Below, in pieces: positions 52,376 to 61,024 of a stretch of 64,000 bases of DNA (its first letter is position 1; every line of letters starts with the position of its first letter). Source of the DNA: Microbacterium murale (GTDB taxonomy: Bacteria; Actinomycetota; Actinomycetes; Actinomycetales; Microbacteriaceae); the NCBI RefSeq assembly GCF_030815955.1, contig NZ_JAUSXK010000001.1, positions 1,116,001 to 1,180,000 of the forward strand, written 5' to 3'. Position numbers and translations under genes: made by a program. A model generated the notes under the pieces. It had not been told where the DNA came from and did no database searches. It worked only from the letters and a program-made list of their open reading frames with translations.

Positions 52376-53692
52376 CGAAGCGGATGCTGCGGCAGCGGCC
52401 GCCGCGGGGAGCGCGCGCTCGATGCGGGTCAGCGCCTCGTCGTCGTGTGCGGCCGTGAGGAACCAGGCCTCGAACACGCTCGGAGGCAGGGCGACGCCCT
52501 GCTCGCGCATCGCATGGAAGAAGGGTGCGTAGCGGAATGCCTCCTGCGCCTGCGCCTCCGCATAGGTGTGCGGTGCCTTCTCCGCGAACACCACGCCGAA
52601 CAGGTTGCCGGCGCGCGGCACGGCATGCACGACGCCCGCGTCGGTGAGGGCTGCATCCAGGGCGTCCGCGACTCGAGCGGCCGCGGCATCCACCCGGGCG
52701 TACACGGCAGGCGTCGCGAGGCGCAGCGTCGCAAGGCCGGCAGCGACCGACAGCGGGTTCCCCGACAGCGTGCCCGCCTGGTAGACCGGGCCGGTGGGTG
52801 CGAGCAGATCCATCACATCGGCGCGACCGCCGATGGCCGCGAGAGGCATGCCGCCGCCGACGACCTTGCCGAACGTGATGATGTCGGGCAGGTACTCCTC
52901 GCCGAGCGACGCCTGCAGCGCCCAGAATCCGGCGTGGTGCACACGGAAGCCGGTGAGCACCTCGTCGAGGATCATCAACGCACCATTCGCATGCGCCGTG
53001 TCGGCGATGAAGCGGTTGAAGCCGGGGTCGGGTTCGACAACGCCCATGTTCGCGGCTGCGGCCTCGACGATGACGGCGGCGATGCGGCCCGCATGCTCGG
53101 CGAAGACGGCCTCGAGCGCGGCGCGGTCGTTGTAGCCGATCACGAGCGTCTGCGCCGCGATGGGGGCGGGCACACCGGCTGAGCCGGGCAGGGCCAGCGT
53201 CGCGACGCCTGAGCCCGCTTCCGCCAGAAGTCCGTCGGAATGTCCGTGGTAGTGCCCGGCGAACTTCACCAGCAGGTCGCGGCCCGTAGCGCCGCGCGCG
53301 AGGCGGATCGCCGTCATGGTCGCCTCGGTGCCGGTGGAGACCAGACGGACGCGTTCGATCGGGGCGAGATCTCCCACCCGCACGCGCTCGGTGATCAACC
53401 GCGCCAGTTGGACTTCACCCTCCGTCGGTGCTCCGAAGGAGAGACCGCGGGTCGCTGCCTCCTGCACGGCGGCGACGACATCCGGGTGCGCGTGACCCAG
53501 CAGAGCGGGGCCCCACGACGCGACGAGGTCGACGTACTCGTTGCCGGCGGCATCGGTGACCGTCGCACCCTTCGCGGATGCCAGGAACCGCGGAGTGCCG
53601 CCGACGGAGCCGTACGCCCGCACCGGCGAGTTCACACCGCCGGGGGTCACGGTGCGTGCGGCAGCGAACAGGTCGTCGTTGCGGTCGTTCAT
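52367..53692 (-). CDS. hemL: Glutamate-1-semialdehyde 2,1-aminomutase
   Basis: 441 aa PLP enzyme converting glutamate-1-semialdehyde to 5-aminolevulinate. [20 protein letters not shown] at the N-terminus is diagnostic, [11 protein letters not shown] follows, and the Schiff-base lysine is in [21 protein letters not shown] precedes the ATG. Last gene of the haem operon; with hemA it supplies ALA by the C5 route. Confidence 0.95.
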   Translation of the reverse strand: MNDRNDDLFAAARTVTPGGVNSPVRAYGSVGGTPRFLASAKGATVTDAAGNEYVDLVASWGPALLGHAHPDVVAAVQEAATRGLSFGAPTEGEVQLARLITERVRVGDLAPIERVRLVSTGTEATMTAIRLARGATGRDLLVKFAGHYHGHSDGLLAEAGSGVATLALPGSAGVPAPIAAQTLVIGYNDRAALEAVFAEHAGRIAAVIVEAAAANMGVVEPDPGFNRFIADTAHANGALMILDEVLTGFRVHHAGFWALQASLGEEYLPDIITFGKVVGGGMPLAAIGGRADVMDLLAPTGPVYQAGTLSGNPLSVAAGLATLRLATPAVYARVDAAAARVADALDAALTDAGVVHAVPRAGNLFGVVFAEKAPHTYAEAQAQEAFRYAPFFHAMREQGVALPPSVFEAWFLTAAHDDEALTRIERALPAAAAAAASASRS

Positions 53693-53703
53693 GGGAGCCT
53701 CCC

Positions 53704-54681
53704 TCAGTCGCGAAGCCAGCCGGCAGCCTCGGTCGCCCAGTAGGTGAGCACGGCGTCCGCACCGGCGCGACGGATCGAAAGCAGTGATTCCATCACCGCG
53801 GCACGACGATCGATCCAGCCGTTCGCACTCGCGGCCTCGATCATCGCGTACTCGCCGGAGACCTGGTATGCCCATACCGGAATATGGACGGCGTCGCGAA
53901 CCTCGCGGAGGACGTCGAGGAAGCCCATCGCGGGTTTCACCATGACGATGTCCGCGCCTTCGGCCTCATCGATCAGCGCCTCGCGCAGGCCCTCGCGGCG
54001 GTTGCCGGGGTCGAGTTGATACGTACGGCGGTCACCCTGGAGCTGGGAGTCGACGGCCTCTCGGAAGGGACCGTAGAACGCGCTCGCGTATTTGGCCGCG
54101 TAGCCGAGGAGAAGCGTGTCCGCGAAGCCCTCGGCATCCAGCCCACGACGGATCGCCGCCACCTGGCCGTCCATCATCCCCGACAGACCCAGCAGGTGCG
54201 AGCCGGCCCGCGCCTGCGCGAGCGCCATTGACATGTAGCGTTCGAGCGTGGCGTCGTTGTCGACCGAGCCGTCCTCAGCGAGAACGCCGCAGTGACCGTG
54301 ATCCGTGAACTCGTCCAGGCAGAGATCGGTCTGCACGACGAGTGCGTCGCCGACCTCCGAGACCAGCGCGGCTGTGGCGATGTTGAGGATGCCGTCCGGA
54401 TCGTCCGCGCCGGAGCCGACGGCGTCGCGCACGGCGGGCACGCCGAAGAGCATCACGCCGCCGACTCCTGCCTCGGCCGCATCGACTGCGGCGCGGCGAA
54501 GAGAATCGAGCGAGTGCTGGGCGACGCCGGGCATCGAGCTGATCGGCACCGCCTCGGCGATGCCCTCGCGCACGAACATCGGCAGCACCAGTTGGCGGGA
54601 CTCCAATGACGTCTCGCGAACCAGATTGCGCACCGCCGTCGACTGACGCAGTCGGCGCGGCCGGATCTCGGGGAAGCTCAC
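53704..54681 (-). CDS. hemB: Porphobilinogen synthase (delta-aminolevulinic acid dehydratase)
   Basis: 325 aa TIM-barrel enzyme condensing two ALA to porphobilinogen. The metal-binding segment [14 protein letters not shown] is present with a zinc-type cysteine pair. The two active-site lysines are in [16 protein letters not shown] and [11 protein letters not shown]. It overlaps the hemD stop by four bases and is followed by hemL. Confidence 0.95.
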   Translation of the reverse strand: MSFPEIRPRRLRQSTAVRNLVRETSLESRQLVLPMFVREGIAEAVPISSMPGVAQHSLDSLRRAAVDAAEAGVGGVMLFGVPAVRDAVGSGADDPDGILNIATAALVSEVGDALVVQTDLCLDEFTDHGHCGVLAEDGSVDNDATLERYMSMALAQARAGSHLLGLSGMMDGQVAAIRRGLDAEGFADTLLLGYAAKYASAFYGPFREAVDSQLQGDRRTYQLDPGNRREGLREALIDEAEGADIVMVKPAMGFLDVLREVRDAVHIPVWAYQVSGEYAMIEAASANGWIDRRAAVMESLLSIRRAGADAVLTYWATEAAGWLRD

Positions 54682-55478
54682 GGCGCGAACTCGTCGGCCG
54701 CGTGCGGGAGGGTGAAGTGCGAGACAGCATCGATGAGCGCATCGACGGTCTGCTTGTCCGCGACCACCGTGATGGGCAGCCCAGCCTTGCGGGCGTCCTT
54801 CGCGGTGCGGGGTCCGATCGCGGCGAGCAGGGTGTCATCCGGGATGTTCGGGAACTGCTCGCGCACTTGCTGAGCGACCGAGCCGCTCGTGATGAGGATC
54901 GCGTTGATCCGGCCACTGTCGACATCGCGGCGGATGCGGTCGGTGACCGGCACCCCCACTGTGCGATAGGCGACGATGCTCGAGACCTCGTGCCCCGCCT
55001 CGATGAGGGAGCGCGTGAGCACGGGCTTCGCGATCTCGCTGCGCAGCGTCAGGATGCGTCGGGGCGAGGGCTCGAGAGCGAGGAGCTGCTGCGCCATTCC
55101 TTCGGCGGAGTTGTCCTCCTCGGGCACCAGGGCGACCTCGTACCCGACGGCCTGGAGAGCGGCCGCCGTCGTCTCGCCGACAGCAGCGATCTTCGTCGAT
55201 CTGGGAACGACCGCGCGGTGCGCGAACAGCACATCCACGGTCGTGGCACTGGTGATCGTGAGCCAGTCGAACTCTCCGGCCGCGAGCTTCGTCAGCGCGT
55301 CGTCGAGCGCTGCCTGGTCTGTCGTCGGGCCGAAGTTGATCAGTGGCGCGACGACGGGAACGGCGCCCTGCGAGCGAAGGCTCGCGGCGACGCCGTCGCC
55401 CCAGGGGCCTCCTCGCGGAACGAGGACGCGCCAGCCGGTCAACGGCTTCTCATGGTTCGTTTCGGGTGTGCTGGTCAT
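54678..55478 (-). CDS. hemD: Uroporphyrinogen-III synthase
   Basis: 266 aa two-domain HemD protein that closes and inverts ring D of hydroxymethylbilane. Sequence conservation in this family is low; VLVPRGGPWGDGVAASL, FDWLTITSATTVDVLF and ILITSGSVAQQVREQ are the recognisable segments. Free-standing rather than fused to uroporphyrinogen methyltransferase. The ATG overlaps the hemC stop by one base, so the order hemC-hemD-hemB is tightly coupled. Confidence 0.88.
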   Translation of the reverse strand: MTSTPETNHEKPLTGWRVLVPRGGPWGDGVAASLRSQGAVPVVAPLINFGPTTDQAALDDALTKLAAGEFDWLTITSATTVDVLFAHRAVVPRSTKIAAVGETTAAALQAVGYEVALVPEEDNSAEGMAQQLLALEPSPRRILTLRSEIAKPVLTRSLIEAGHEVSSIVAYRTVGVPVTDRIRRDVDSGRINAILITSGSVAQQVREQFPNIPDDTLLAAIGPRTAKDARKAGLPITVVADKQTVDALIDAVSHFTLPHAADEFAP

Positions 55479-56485
55479 CAGGATTGCTCTCGGGAGACGA
55501 GTCCGGCCGCCCCTTGATCGAGCAGCCGACGGGCGACAGAAAGTCCGATCTCGCGTGCTGCGTGATTCGGGTCCGCACCATCGGCAGCATCCGCTCCATT
55601 GCCACTGCCGTTCAGACGAATATACCCCCGGCGCAGAGGTTCGGTGACGTCGAGCCCGATCCGCCTGTCCCCTTCCGGCGCGTAGACGACGGTGCGCACG
55701 CGCACTTCCTCGCGGGCCACGACCGCATGCGCAGCCATCGGCGCCTGGCATCCGGCATCCAATCCTTCGAGGACGCCTCGCTCCACGGTGATCGCAAGAC
55801 GGGTCGCCTCATCGTCGAGTTCTGCGAGGGCGGCGAGGAGCTCTGCGGGCGCATCCTTCGTCGTCTCGACGGCGAGTGAGCCCTGTCCCGGGGCGGTCGG
55901 CCACTCGGCGAGACCGAGCTCTTCGCGAACGAGGGCGACCTCGGATCCGAGCCGCGACAGGCCGGCGGCGGCGAGGATCACGGCATCCAACTCACCGGTA
56001 TCGACCCGCCCCATGCGGGAGCCGATGTTGCCGCGGATGTCGACGACCTCCGCACGGGGTGCTCGACGACGCACCTGCGCGATGCGCCGCGGTGATCCCG
56101 TGCCGACCTTCGCGCCGGGGCGCAACTCATGCAACGGCGTGCCGTCACGCGTGAGCACGACGTCTCGAGCGTCTTCCCGCACCGGCGTCGCAGCGATCAG
56201 AAGACCGTTCGGCACGGCCGTCGGGAGATCCTTGAGGGAGTGCACCAGGATGTCGCACTCCCCGTTCAGCAGTGCTTCCCGCAGACGAGTCGCGAAGATG
56301 CCCATGCCGCCGATCTCGGAGAGCGACGCACGGTTCGTGTCACCCTCCGACACGATGGGGACGAGTTCGACCTTACGCCCCGAGATCTTCTCAAGAGCGG
56401 CGGCGACGTGACCGGACTGCGCCTGCGCGAGTGCGCTTCGCCGCGTGCCCAGGCGAATGGGGCGCTGATGCTTCGGAGTCGTCAT
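55478..56485 (-). CDS. hemC: Hydroxymethylbilane synthase (porphobilinogen deaminase)
   Basis: 335 aa. IRLGTRRSALAQAQSGHV, LVHSLKDLPT and RGNIGSR line the active site, and the dipyrromethane cofactor cysteine is in LEGLDAGCQAPMAAHA. It polymerises four porphobilinogens. Six bases separate it from hemQ upstream, where many actinobacteria place a ferrochelatase gene; none is present here. Confidence 0.95.
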   Translation of the reverse strand: MTTPKHQRPIRLGTRRSALAQAQSGHVAAALEKISGRKVELVPIVSEGDTNRASLSEIGGMGIFATRLREALLNGECDILVHSLKDLPTAVPNGLLIAATPVREDARDVVLTRDGTPLHELRPGAKVGTGSPRRIAQVRRRAPRAEVVDIRGNIGSRMGRVDTGELDAVILAAAGLSRLGSEVALVREELGLAEWPTAPGQGSLAVETTKDAPAELLAALAELDDEATRLAITVERGVLEGLDAGCQAPMAAHAVVAREEVRVRTVVYAPEGDRRIGLDVTEPLRRGYIRLNGSGNGADAADGADPNHAAREIGLSVARRLLDQGAAGLVSREQS

Positions 56486-56491
56486 GGCGGT

Positions 56492-57169
56492 CTACTGCAG
56501 CACGTCCGCGATCTCATCGAAGCGGAGCCTGCGGCCCGTGAAGAACGGGACCTCCTCCTTCACGAAACGACGAGCCTCGGTGTAGCGCAGGTCACGCATG
56601 AGATCGACGAGCTCTGTGACATCATCCGCCTCGAGGGGAAGGATCCATTCGTAGTCGCCGAGCGCGAAGGCGGCGACGGTGTTCGCGATGACCCCCTTGA
56701 ACGCTGCGCCCTTGCGCCCGTGATCGGCCAGCATCTTGCGGCGATCATCTTCGGGCGCGAGGTACCACTCGGGTGTGCGTACGAACGGGTAGAGGCACAG
56801 CCAGCCCTTCGGCTCGACGCCGCGCAGGAATCCGGGCACGTGCGCACGGTTGAACTCGGCGTCGCGGTGCACGCCCATCACGTTCCAGACGGGCACCAGC
56901 GTGCGCAGGAGTTCGGTGCGACGAAGGCGGCGCAGCGCCTTCTGCAGCTCCTCGGCGGTGTCGCCGTGCAGCCACACGAGCAGATCGGCGTCGGCCTTGA
57001 GGCCTGAGACGTCGTAGAAGCCGCGGATGGAGACGCCGGAGTTCTCGATGTGCTCGGAGATCGTCTCCAGCTCTGTCGCGTCGGTCTCGGAGACCGGTGC
57101 ATCAGGATTGCGTCGCCACACGGCCCAGAGTGTGAAGCCGGTGGGGTTCTCTTCGCTCGCGTCGGACAT
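56492..57169 (-). CDS. hemQ: Coprohaem decarboxylase HemQ (ChdC)
   Basis: 225 aa chlorite-dismutase-family protein with the LCLYPFVRTPEWY segment, whose Tyr (YPFVR) is the radical residue in actinobacterial coprohaem decarboxylases, and ANTVAAFALGDYEW in the second half. It converts iron-coproporphyrin III to haem b with peroxide, showing that this organism uses the coproporphyrin branch. The start lies six bases after CAGACT, so a leaderless message is possible. Confidence 0.93.
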   Translation of the reverse strand: MSDASEENPTGFTLWAVWRRNPDAPVSETDATELETISEHIENSGVSIRGFYDVSGLKADADLLVWLHGDTAEELQKALRRLRRTELLRTLVPVWNVMGVHRDAEFNRAHVPGFLRGVEPKGWLCLYPFVRTPEWYLAPEDDRRKMLADHGRKGAAFKGVIANTVAAFALGDYEWILPLEADDVTELVDLMRDLRYTEARRFVKEEVPFFTGRRLRFDEIADVLQ

Positions 57170-57232
57170 GCATCCAGTCTGCCCCTTTCTCGAGGAAGGA
57201 GCGAATGCAGCCGACGGCGAGGGTCTACGAGG

Positions 57233-57508
57233 TCAGCGAGCGAGTGCCCGCGCGATCGCCCAGACGAGAGCGCCGGTCGCCGCCGCGATCCCGACGACCG
57301 CGGCGACCGCGCCGACCGGGTTGCGATCCGCGAAGACACGCGCCTTCGCAGCGCCGCGCACGGACGCCTTCTCGATACGACGAGGAAGGTTGCCCTTGAC
57401 CTCGATCGCGGCAAGAGCAGCCTTCAGTTCGGCGCGGGCGGATGCCACGGGGTCGGTGATCCCCGCAGGCACTGCGGTACGGGGCAGATTCAACTCAGAG
57501 TTTGTCAT
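57233..57508 (-). CDS. DUF3618-like small membrane protein
   Basis: 91 aa. An amphipathic helical N-terminal half (DPVASARAELKAALAAIEVKGNLPRR) is followed by one C-terminal membrane segment (GAVAAVVGIAAATGALVWAIA), as in DUF3618 proteins. The ATG is preferred over the GTG one codon earlier. It overlaps the holin-like gene by 14 bases and is the last of three coupled envelope genes inserted in the haem cluster. Confidence 0.75.
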   Translation of the reverse strand: MTNSELNLPRTAVPAGITDPVASARAELKAALAAIEVKGNLPRRIEKASVRGAAKARVFADRNPVGAVAAVVGIAAATGALVWAIARALAR

Positions 57509-57902
57509 CACCGGCGTCCTTCACGATTCGAATATCGGTCGCGACTGCCTGACCGGGGTTCTCCCGGCTCAGCACCTTGCGGAACTTCAGCAGCCCGAAC
57601 ACCGCGCACACCAGAACGCAGAGCAGCAGAAGACCGAGCACCGCCAGCGCCGAGAGCCAGACCGGCCACCATGATGAGAGCCCTGCCACAGCGAAGACGA
57701 GGATCATCGGGATCAACCAGAACAGGAAGAACAGCGCGATCACGAACCAGACGCTGCCGATCCCCGCATCCTTCGCAGTGCGGGAGATCCACGTCTTGGC
57801 CGCATCTATCTCGGCTTTGACGAGCTTGCTGACCAGTTCGGGAAGATCGCCGAGCAGGGTCAGAAAACTGTCGTCGGCGCGGTCACGGTATCCGCGAACC
57901 AT
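57495..57902 (-). CDS. Phage holin family / DUF1469-like membrane protein
   Basis: 135 aa. LGDLPELVSKLVKAEIDAAKTWISRTAKDAG is the amphipathic N-terminal helix of the actinobacterial holin_X/DUF1469 family; two membrane segments follow (VWFVIALFFLFWLIPMILVF and WLSALAVLGLLLLCVLVCAVF). Despite the family name nothing here suggests phage. It lies one base after the YtxH-like gene and is coupled to the DUF3618-like gene. Confidence 0.82.
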   Translation of the reverse strand: MVRGYRDRADDSFLTLLGDLPELVSKLVKAEIDAAKTWISRTAKDAGIGSVWFVIALFFLFWLIPMILVFAVAGLSSWWPVWLSALAVLGLLLLCVLVCAVFGLLKFRKVLSRENPGQAVATDIRIVKDAGDDKL

Positions 57903-57903
57903 G

Positions 57904-58329
57904 TCACTTCCCGTTCGTCGAAGTCTTCTTCGCCGTTGAGGCCGTCGACGCACTCGAGGCGGCGGGTTTCTTGGCGGCCGGCGTCTTCGCTGCGGTCTTC
58001 GCGTCCTCCACCACACCTTCTGCCACCTCGGCGACGTTCTCCGCAGCCTTCTTGGTCGTGGCGATGGCGGAGTCGAGCTTCTCGCCAGGCGTGGTCCCGT
58101 TGCCCGCAGACTTGGCCACCTTGACGATGCCTGACCAGACCGCGCCTGGGATGGCAGCAGCCTTGTCGCCCGCGAAGGCTGTGAGCTTGGTCACCTGGTC
58201 CTGAACAGGATCGAGGTGCCAGACCTTCAGCCATTGCTTCTTTATCTGTTCGTAGCGCTCGCGTCCGGCGCGCGTGCCGAGTACGTAACCGACGCCGAGT
58301 CCGACGACGAGTCCGATCTTCCCCTTCAT
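57904..58329 (-). CDS. YtxH-like membrane-associated protein
   Basis: 141 aa. A short N-terminal hydrophobic segment (KIGLVVGLGVGYVLGTRAG) and RERYEQIKKQWLKVWHLDPVQ are typical of actinobacterial YtxH-like proteins, followed by a Lys/Ala-rich, histone-like low-complexity tail. First of three coupled small envelope genes between hemY and hemQ. AGGAGACCCC precedes the ATG. Confidence 0.8.
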   Translation of the reverse strand: MKGKIGLVVGLGVGYVLGTRAGRERYEQIKKQWLKVWHLDPVQDQVTKLTAFAGDKAAAIPGAVWSGIVKVAKSAGNGTTPGEKLDSAIATTKKAAENVAEVAEGVVEDAKTAAKTPAAKKPAASSASTASTAKKTSTNGK

Positions 58330-58403
58330 GGGGTCTCCTCACGTTGTTCCGGTCGAGCCGCAGGATTCTGCCCCTGGCGGCCAGGTACCCAGCGTAACCC
58401 CAT

Positions 58404-58419
58404 ATGCCGATTTCGGCAT
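58404..58419. terminator. Small hairpin between hemY and the envelope genes
   Basis: ATGCCG (58404-58409) and CGGCAT (58414-58419) form a six-base stem with a four-base loop in the 123-base spacer after hemY. No T-run follows, so termination is uncertain; it may instead mark the control region of the ytxH-like gene. Confidence 0.3.
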
Positions 58420-58452
58420 CTATACCTCAGGGGGTTGACAGCCATCGCCGTC

Positions 58453-59904
58453 TCACTCCCAGAGCAGGCTCCTGCGGAGGCGGTCGGCTTGATCCTCCGC
58501 ATCCGGGATCACCTGCGCGAGCCCTGTCCCGGCGAGCCATGCCCCGACGACGGCGAGGCCATCGAGCTTCTGCACTTCTGCGCGCACTGCACGACGGCGG
58601 CCGGCCGCGCCGATGAGGGAGGCCGGCTGCGCCTGCGTGAATCGCGCCCGATGCGAGTCGACCAGTGTCGATTCGTCGAGCGGCACTCCGAGCATGTCAG
58701 CGGCCTCGCGCAGTGCAAGCCGAGCGGCGTCCGCGTCGTCGAGTCTCGCTGTGGCGGCGGGCTCGCCCTGCGCACCGAACGACACCCGCACGATGTGTCG
58801 GCCGCCTGCGGCCTCGCGCAACCAGGACCACTTCGCCGTCGCGTGCGTCAGCGCCTTGGCCGTGTGGCTGCCGGGCACGGTGAGCACGCCCGTGCCACGC
58901 GGTGCGGCATCGAGCGCCGGTGCATCGAGCAGCAGACTCACGATCTCGATCTCCGGAGCGGCGCCGGCAGTGCCGAGAGCGTCGATGTGGCCGTCGAGAA
59001 GGGTGCGGGCCGCTGGCTCCGCGGTGGCGATGATGACGGCATCCGCGACGAGCGTCTCGACGCCCTCCGACGGCGCCGGGAACGCGACAGTCCAGCCATG
59101 GCCGTCACGAGCCAGCATCTGCACGTCGACGCCGGTGCGCACGACTGCGCCGAGCTCGACCAGATCGTCGACCAGGGCGTCGACGAGGGCGCTCATGCCG
59201 CCGGCGAGGGCTTCGACTGCAGAGCCCGGAGCCTTCTTCGCGCGGTCCGCACGATCGGCGAGCAGCTGAGCCACGCCCCCGGAGAGCGAGCCCGTGCGCG
59301 TGAGTGCCTCGTTGAGGCCGGGAGCGGCGACTTCGGTGTCGATGTCGTCTGGAAGCGCCGAGTAGACGCCTGCGGTCACCGGAGCGACCAGCCGGTCGCG
59401 CACCTTGTCACCCATGCGCGTCGAGACGAGTCGGCCGAGACTGTGCTCCTTGCCGATCGTCAGCGGCGGTCGCAGTCGGTCGACATAGGCGCGCCACGCG
59501 CCGCCCCAGCCGATGATGCGGCGCACGTCATCGGCGAAGGGATTCGACGGGATGCCGAGGATGCCGCCCTTGGGCAGCGGTGCCGCTGCGACTCCCGGCA
59601 CACCGACCAGCCATGCCCCGTCCGGGTTCGGGGTGACGATGCGATCGGTGAGACCGAGGTCGGTGAGCAGTTCGCGCACGTGCCCACCGCGCGTCGCGTA
59701 GCTCTCGGCGCCGGCGTCCACCGCTATCCCGTCGAGCTCGGCACTGCGGATGGCCCCGCCGAGGCTCGCCGCCTCCAGCAATGTCACGTTCATCCCGACC
59801 TTCGCGCACTCGCGCGCGGCGACGAGACCCCCGATGCCGCCACCGATCACGATGATGTGGCGCTTCGCCGCCCTCGCGGCGAGGTCGACGGGATCATCCG
59901 TCAT
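58453..59904 (-). CDS. hemY: Protoporphyrinogen/coproporphyrinogen III oxidase
   Basis: 483 aa FAD enzyme. The dinucleotide fold IIVIGGGIGGLVAARECAKVG is at about 17-37, VDAGAESYATRGG follows, and a C-terminal GLAVVGAWLAGTGLAQVIPDAE motif binds the flavin. In HemQ-containing organisms this enzyme (also called CgoX) oxidises coproporphyrinogen III to coproporphyrin III. The ATG overlaps the hemE stop by four bases; a longer open frame upstream overlaps hemE out of phase. Confidence 0.92.
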   Translation of the reverse strand: MTDDPVDLAARAAKRHIIVIGGGIGGLVAARECAKVGMNVTLLEAASLGGAIRSAELDGIAVDAGAESYATRGGHVRELLTDLGLTDRIVTPNPDGAWLVGVPGVAAAPLPKGGILGIPSNPFADDVRRIIGWGGAWRAYVDRLRPPLTIGKEHSLGRLVSTRMGDKVRDRLVAPVTAGVYSALPDDIDTEVAAPGLNEALTRTGSLSGGVAQLLADRADRAKKAPGSAVEALAGGMSALVDALVDDLVELGAVVRTGVDVQMLARDGHGWTVAFPAPSEGVETLVADAVIIATAEPAARTLLDGHIDALGTAGAAPEIEIVSLLLDAPALDAAPRGTGVLTVPGSHTAKALTHATAKWSWLREAAGGRHIVRVSFGAQGEPAATARLDDADAARLALREAADMLGVPLDESTLVDSHRARFTQAQPASLIGAAGRRRAVRAEVQKLDGLAVVGAWLAGTGLAQVIPDAEDQADRLRRSLLWE

Positions 59905-60941
59905 GCGCGCGCCGCATCCGAACGGGAGTGCACCAGCTCGACGATACGGGTGAGCTGGTCCGGATCGGTCTCCGGCGGCACGCCATGGCCGAGGTTGAGG
60001 ATGTGCGCGCGGGCTGCGCGTCCGCGCTCGAGCACGTCGAGCACATGCGCCTCGAGAACGTCCCACGGCGCAGACAGCAGCGCCGGGTCGATGTTGCCCT
60101 GCACCGTGACATCCGGCCCGAGGACGCGGGCCGCCTCGTCGAGCGGCTGGCGCCAGTCGACGCCGACAGCAGATGCGATGCCGTCGAGCCTCATGTCGCC
60201 GAGGAAGGGGCCGGTACCGACACCGAAGTGGATCACCGGGATGCCGAGATCTGTCACTGCAGCCTTGGAGTGCGGGGCGATGAACGCACGATAGTCGGCA
60301 GGGTTGAGCGATCCGGCCCAGGAGTCGAAGAGCTGAACGGTCGCGGCCCCGGCGTCGCGCTGAGCTTCGAGGAAACGGCGAGAGATGCGTGAGAGCCAAC
60401 CTGCCAGACGATCCCACGCCTCGGGATCGGTGTGCATCATGGCACGGGCGCGGAGGTGCTCCTTGGACGGGCCGCCCTCGACCAGATACGCAGCGAGCGT
60501 GAATGGCGCACCGGCGAAGCCGATGAGCGGGGTCTCGCCGAGTTCGGCGGTGACGATGCGCACCGCTTCAGCGATCGCAGTGGTGTCCAGCGCGTCCGGA
60601 TCGATCGCGGTGATCCGATCGACGTCGGCCCGAGTGCGCACAGGTTCCGCGAACACCGGGCCGCGACCGGGCTCGATCACGACGTCCACACCGGCAAGGC
60701 GCAGCGGGATGACGATGTCGCTGAAGAACACCGCCGCATCGACACCGTGGCGACGCACCGGCTGCAGCGTGATCTCCGCCGCGAGGTCGGGTGTCAGGCA
60801 GGCATCCAGCATGCGGGTGCCGACGCGGAGCTCACGATATTCCGGGAGAGAGCGTCCGGCCTGACGCATGAACCAGACCGGGGTCTGCTCCGGTCGGTCT
60901 CCGGCGAGCGCTCGCAGCAACGGGGCTGAGGGGGAAGGCAT
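59901..60941 (-). CDS. hemE: Uroporphyrinogen decarboxylase
   Basis: 346 aa TIM barrel. PVWFMRQAGRSLPEYRE with the substrate-binding arginines is diagnostic, and FSDIVIPL, GFAGAPFTLA and HFGVGTG follow. It converts uroporphyrinogen III to coproporphyrinogen III. The start MPSPSAPLLRAL matches homologues; 19 codons upstream are non-homologous. First gene of the minus-strand haem operon, divergent from hemA across 83 bases. Confidence 0.94.
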   Translation of the reverse strand: MPSPSAPLLRALAGDRPEQTPVWFMRQAGRSLPEYRELRVGTRMLDACLTPDLAAEITLQPVRRHGVDAAVFFSDIVIPLRLAGVDVVIEPGRGPVFAEPVRTRADVDRITAIDPDALDTTAIAEAVRIVTAELGETPLIGFAGAPFTLAAYLVEGGPSKEHLRARAMMHTDPEAWDRLAGWLSRISRRFLEAQRDAGAATVQLFDSWAGSLNPADYRAFIAPHSKAAVTDLGIPVIHFGVGTGPFLGDMRLDGIASAVGVDWRQPLDEAARVLGPDVTVQGNIDPALLSAPWDVLEAHVLDVLERGRAARAHILNLGHGVPPETDPDQLTRIVELVHSRSDAARA

Positions 60942-61012
60942 GCGTCCATCTTCCCATCCGGACTCTGTGGGTGCCCGGTGTCCCCATTCAGAAGGCACTC
61001 CGGAAGGCGGCG

Positions 61013-61018
61013 TAGTAT
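61013..61018 (+). promoter_or_regulatory. Candidate -10 element for leaderless hemA
   Basis: TAGTAT ends six bases before the hemA GTG, so transcription would begin at or within a base of the start codon. No Shine-Dalgarno sequence precedes the GTG. Confidence 0.4.
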
Positions 61019-61024
61019 GTCCCT

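Noticed and set aside
57495..57902. Holin-family protein considered as evidence of a prophage
   Set aside because: No other phage gene or attachment site is near; the family is common as a chromosomal envelope protein in actinobacteria.
58216..60294. Very long plus-strand open frame opposite the hemY and hemE genes
   Set aside because: It is an antisense shadow caused by high GC content; hemY and hemE on the other strand have full catalytic motifs and operon overlaps, while this frame shows no domain.
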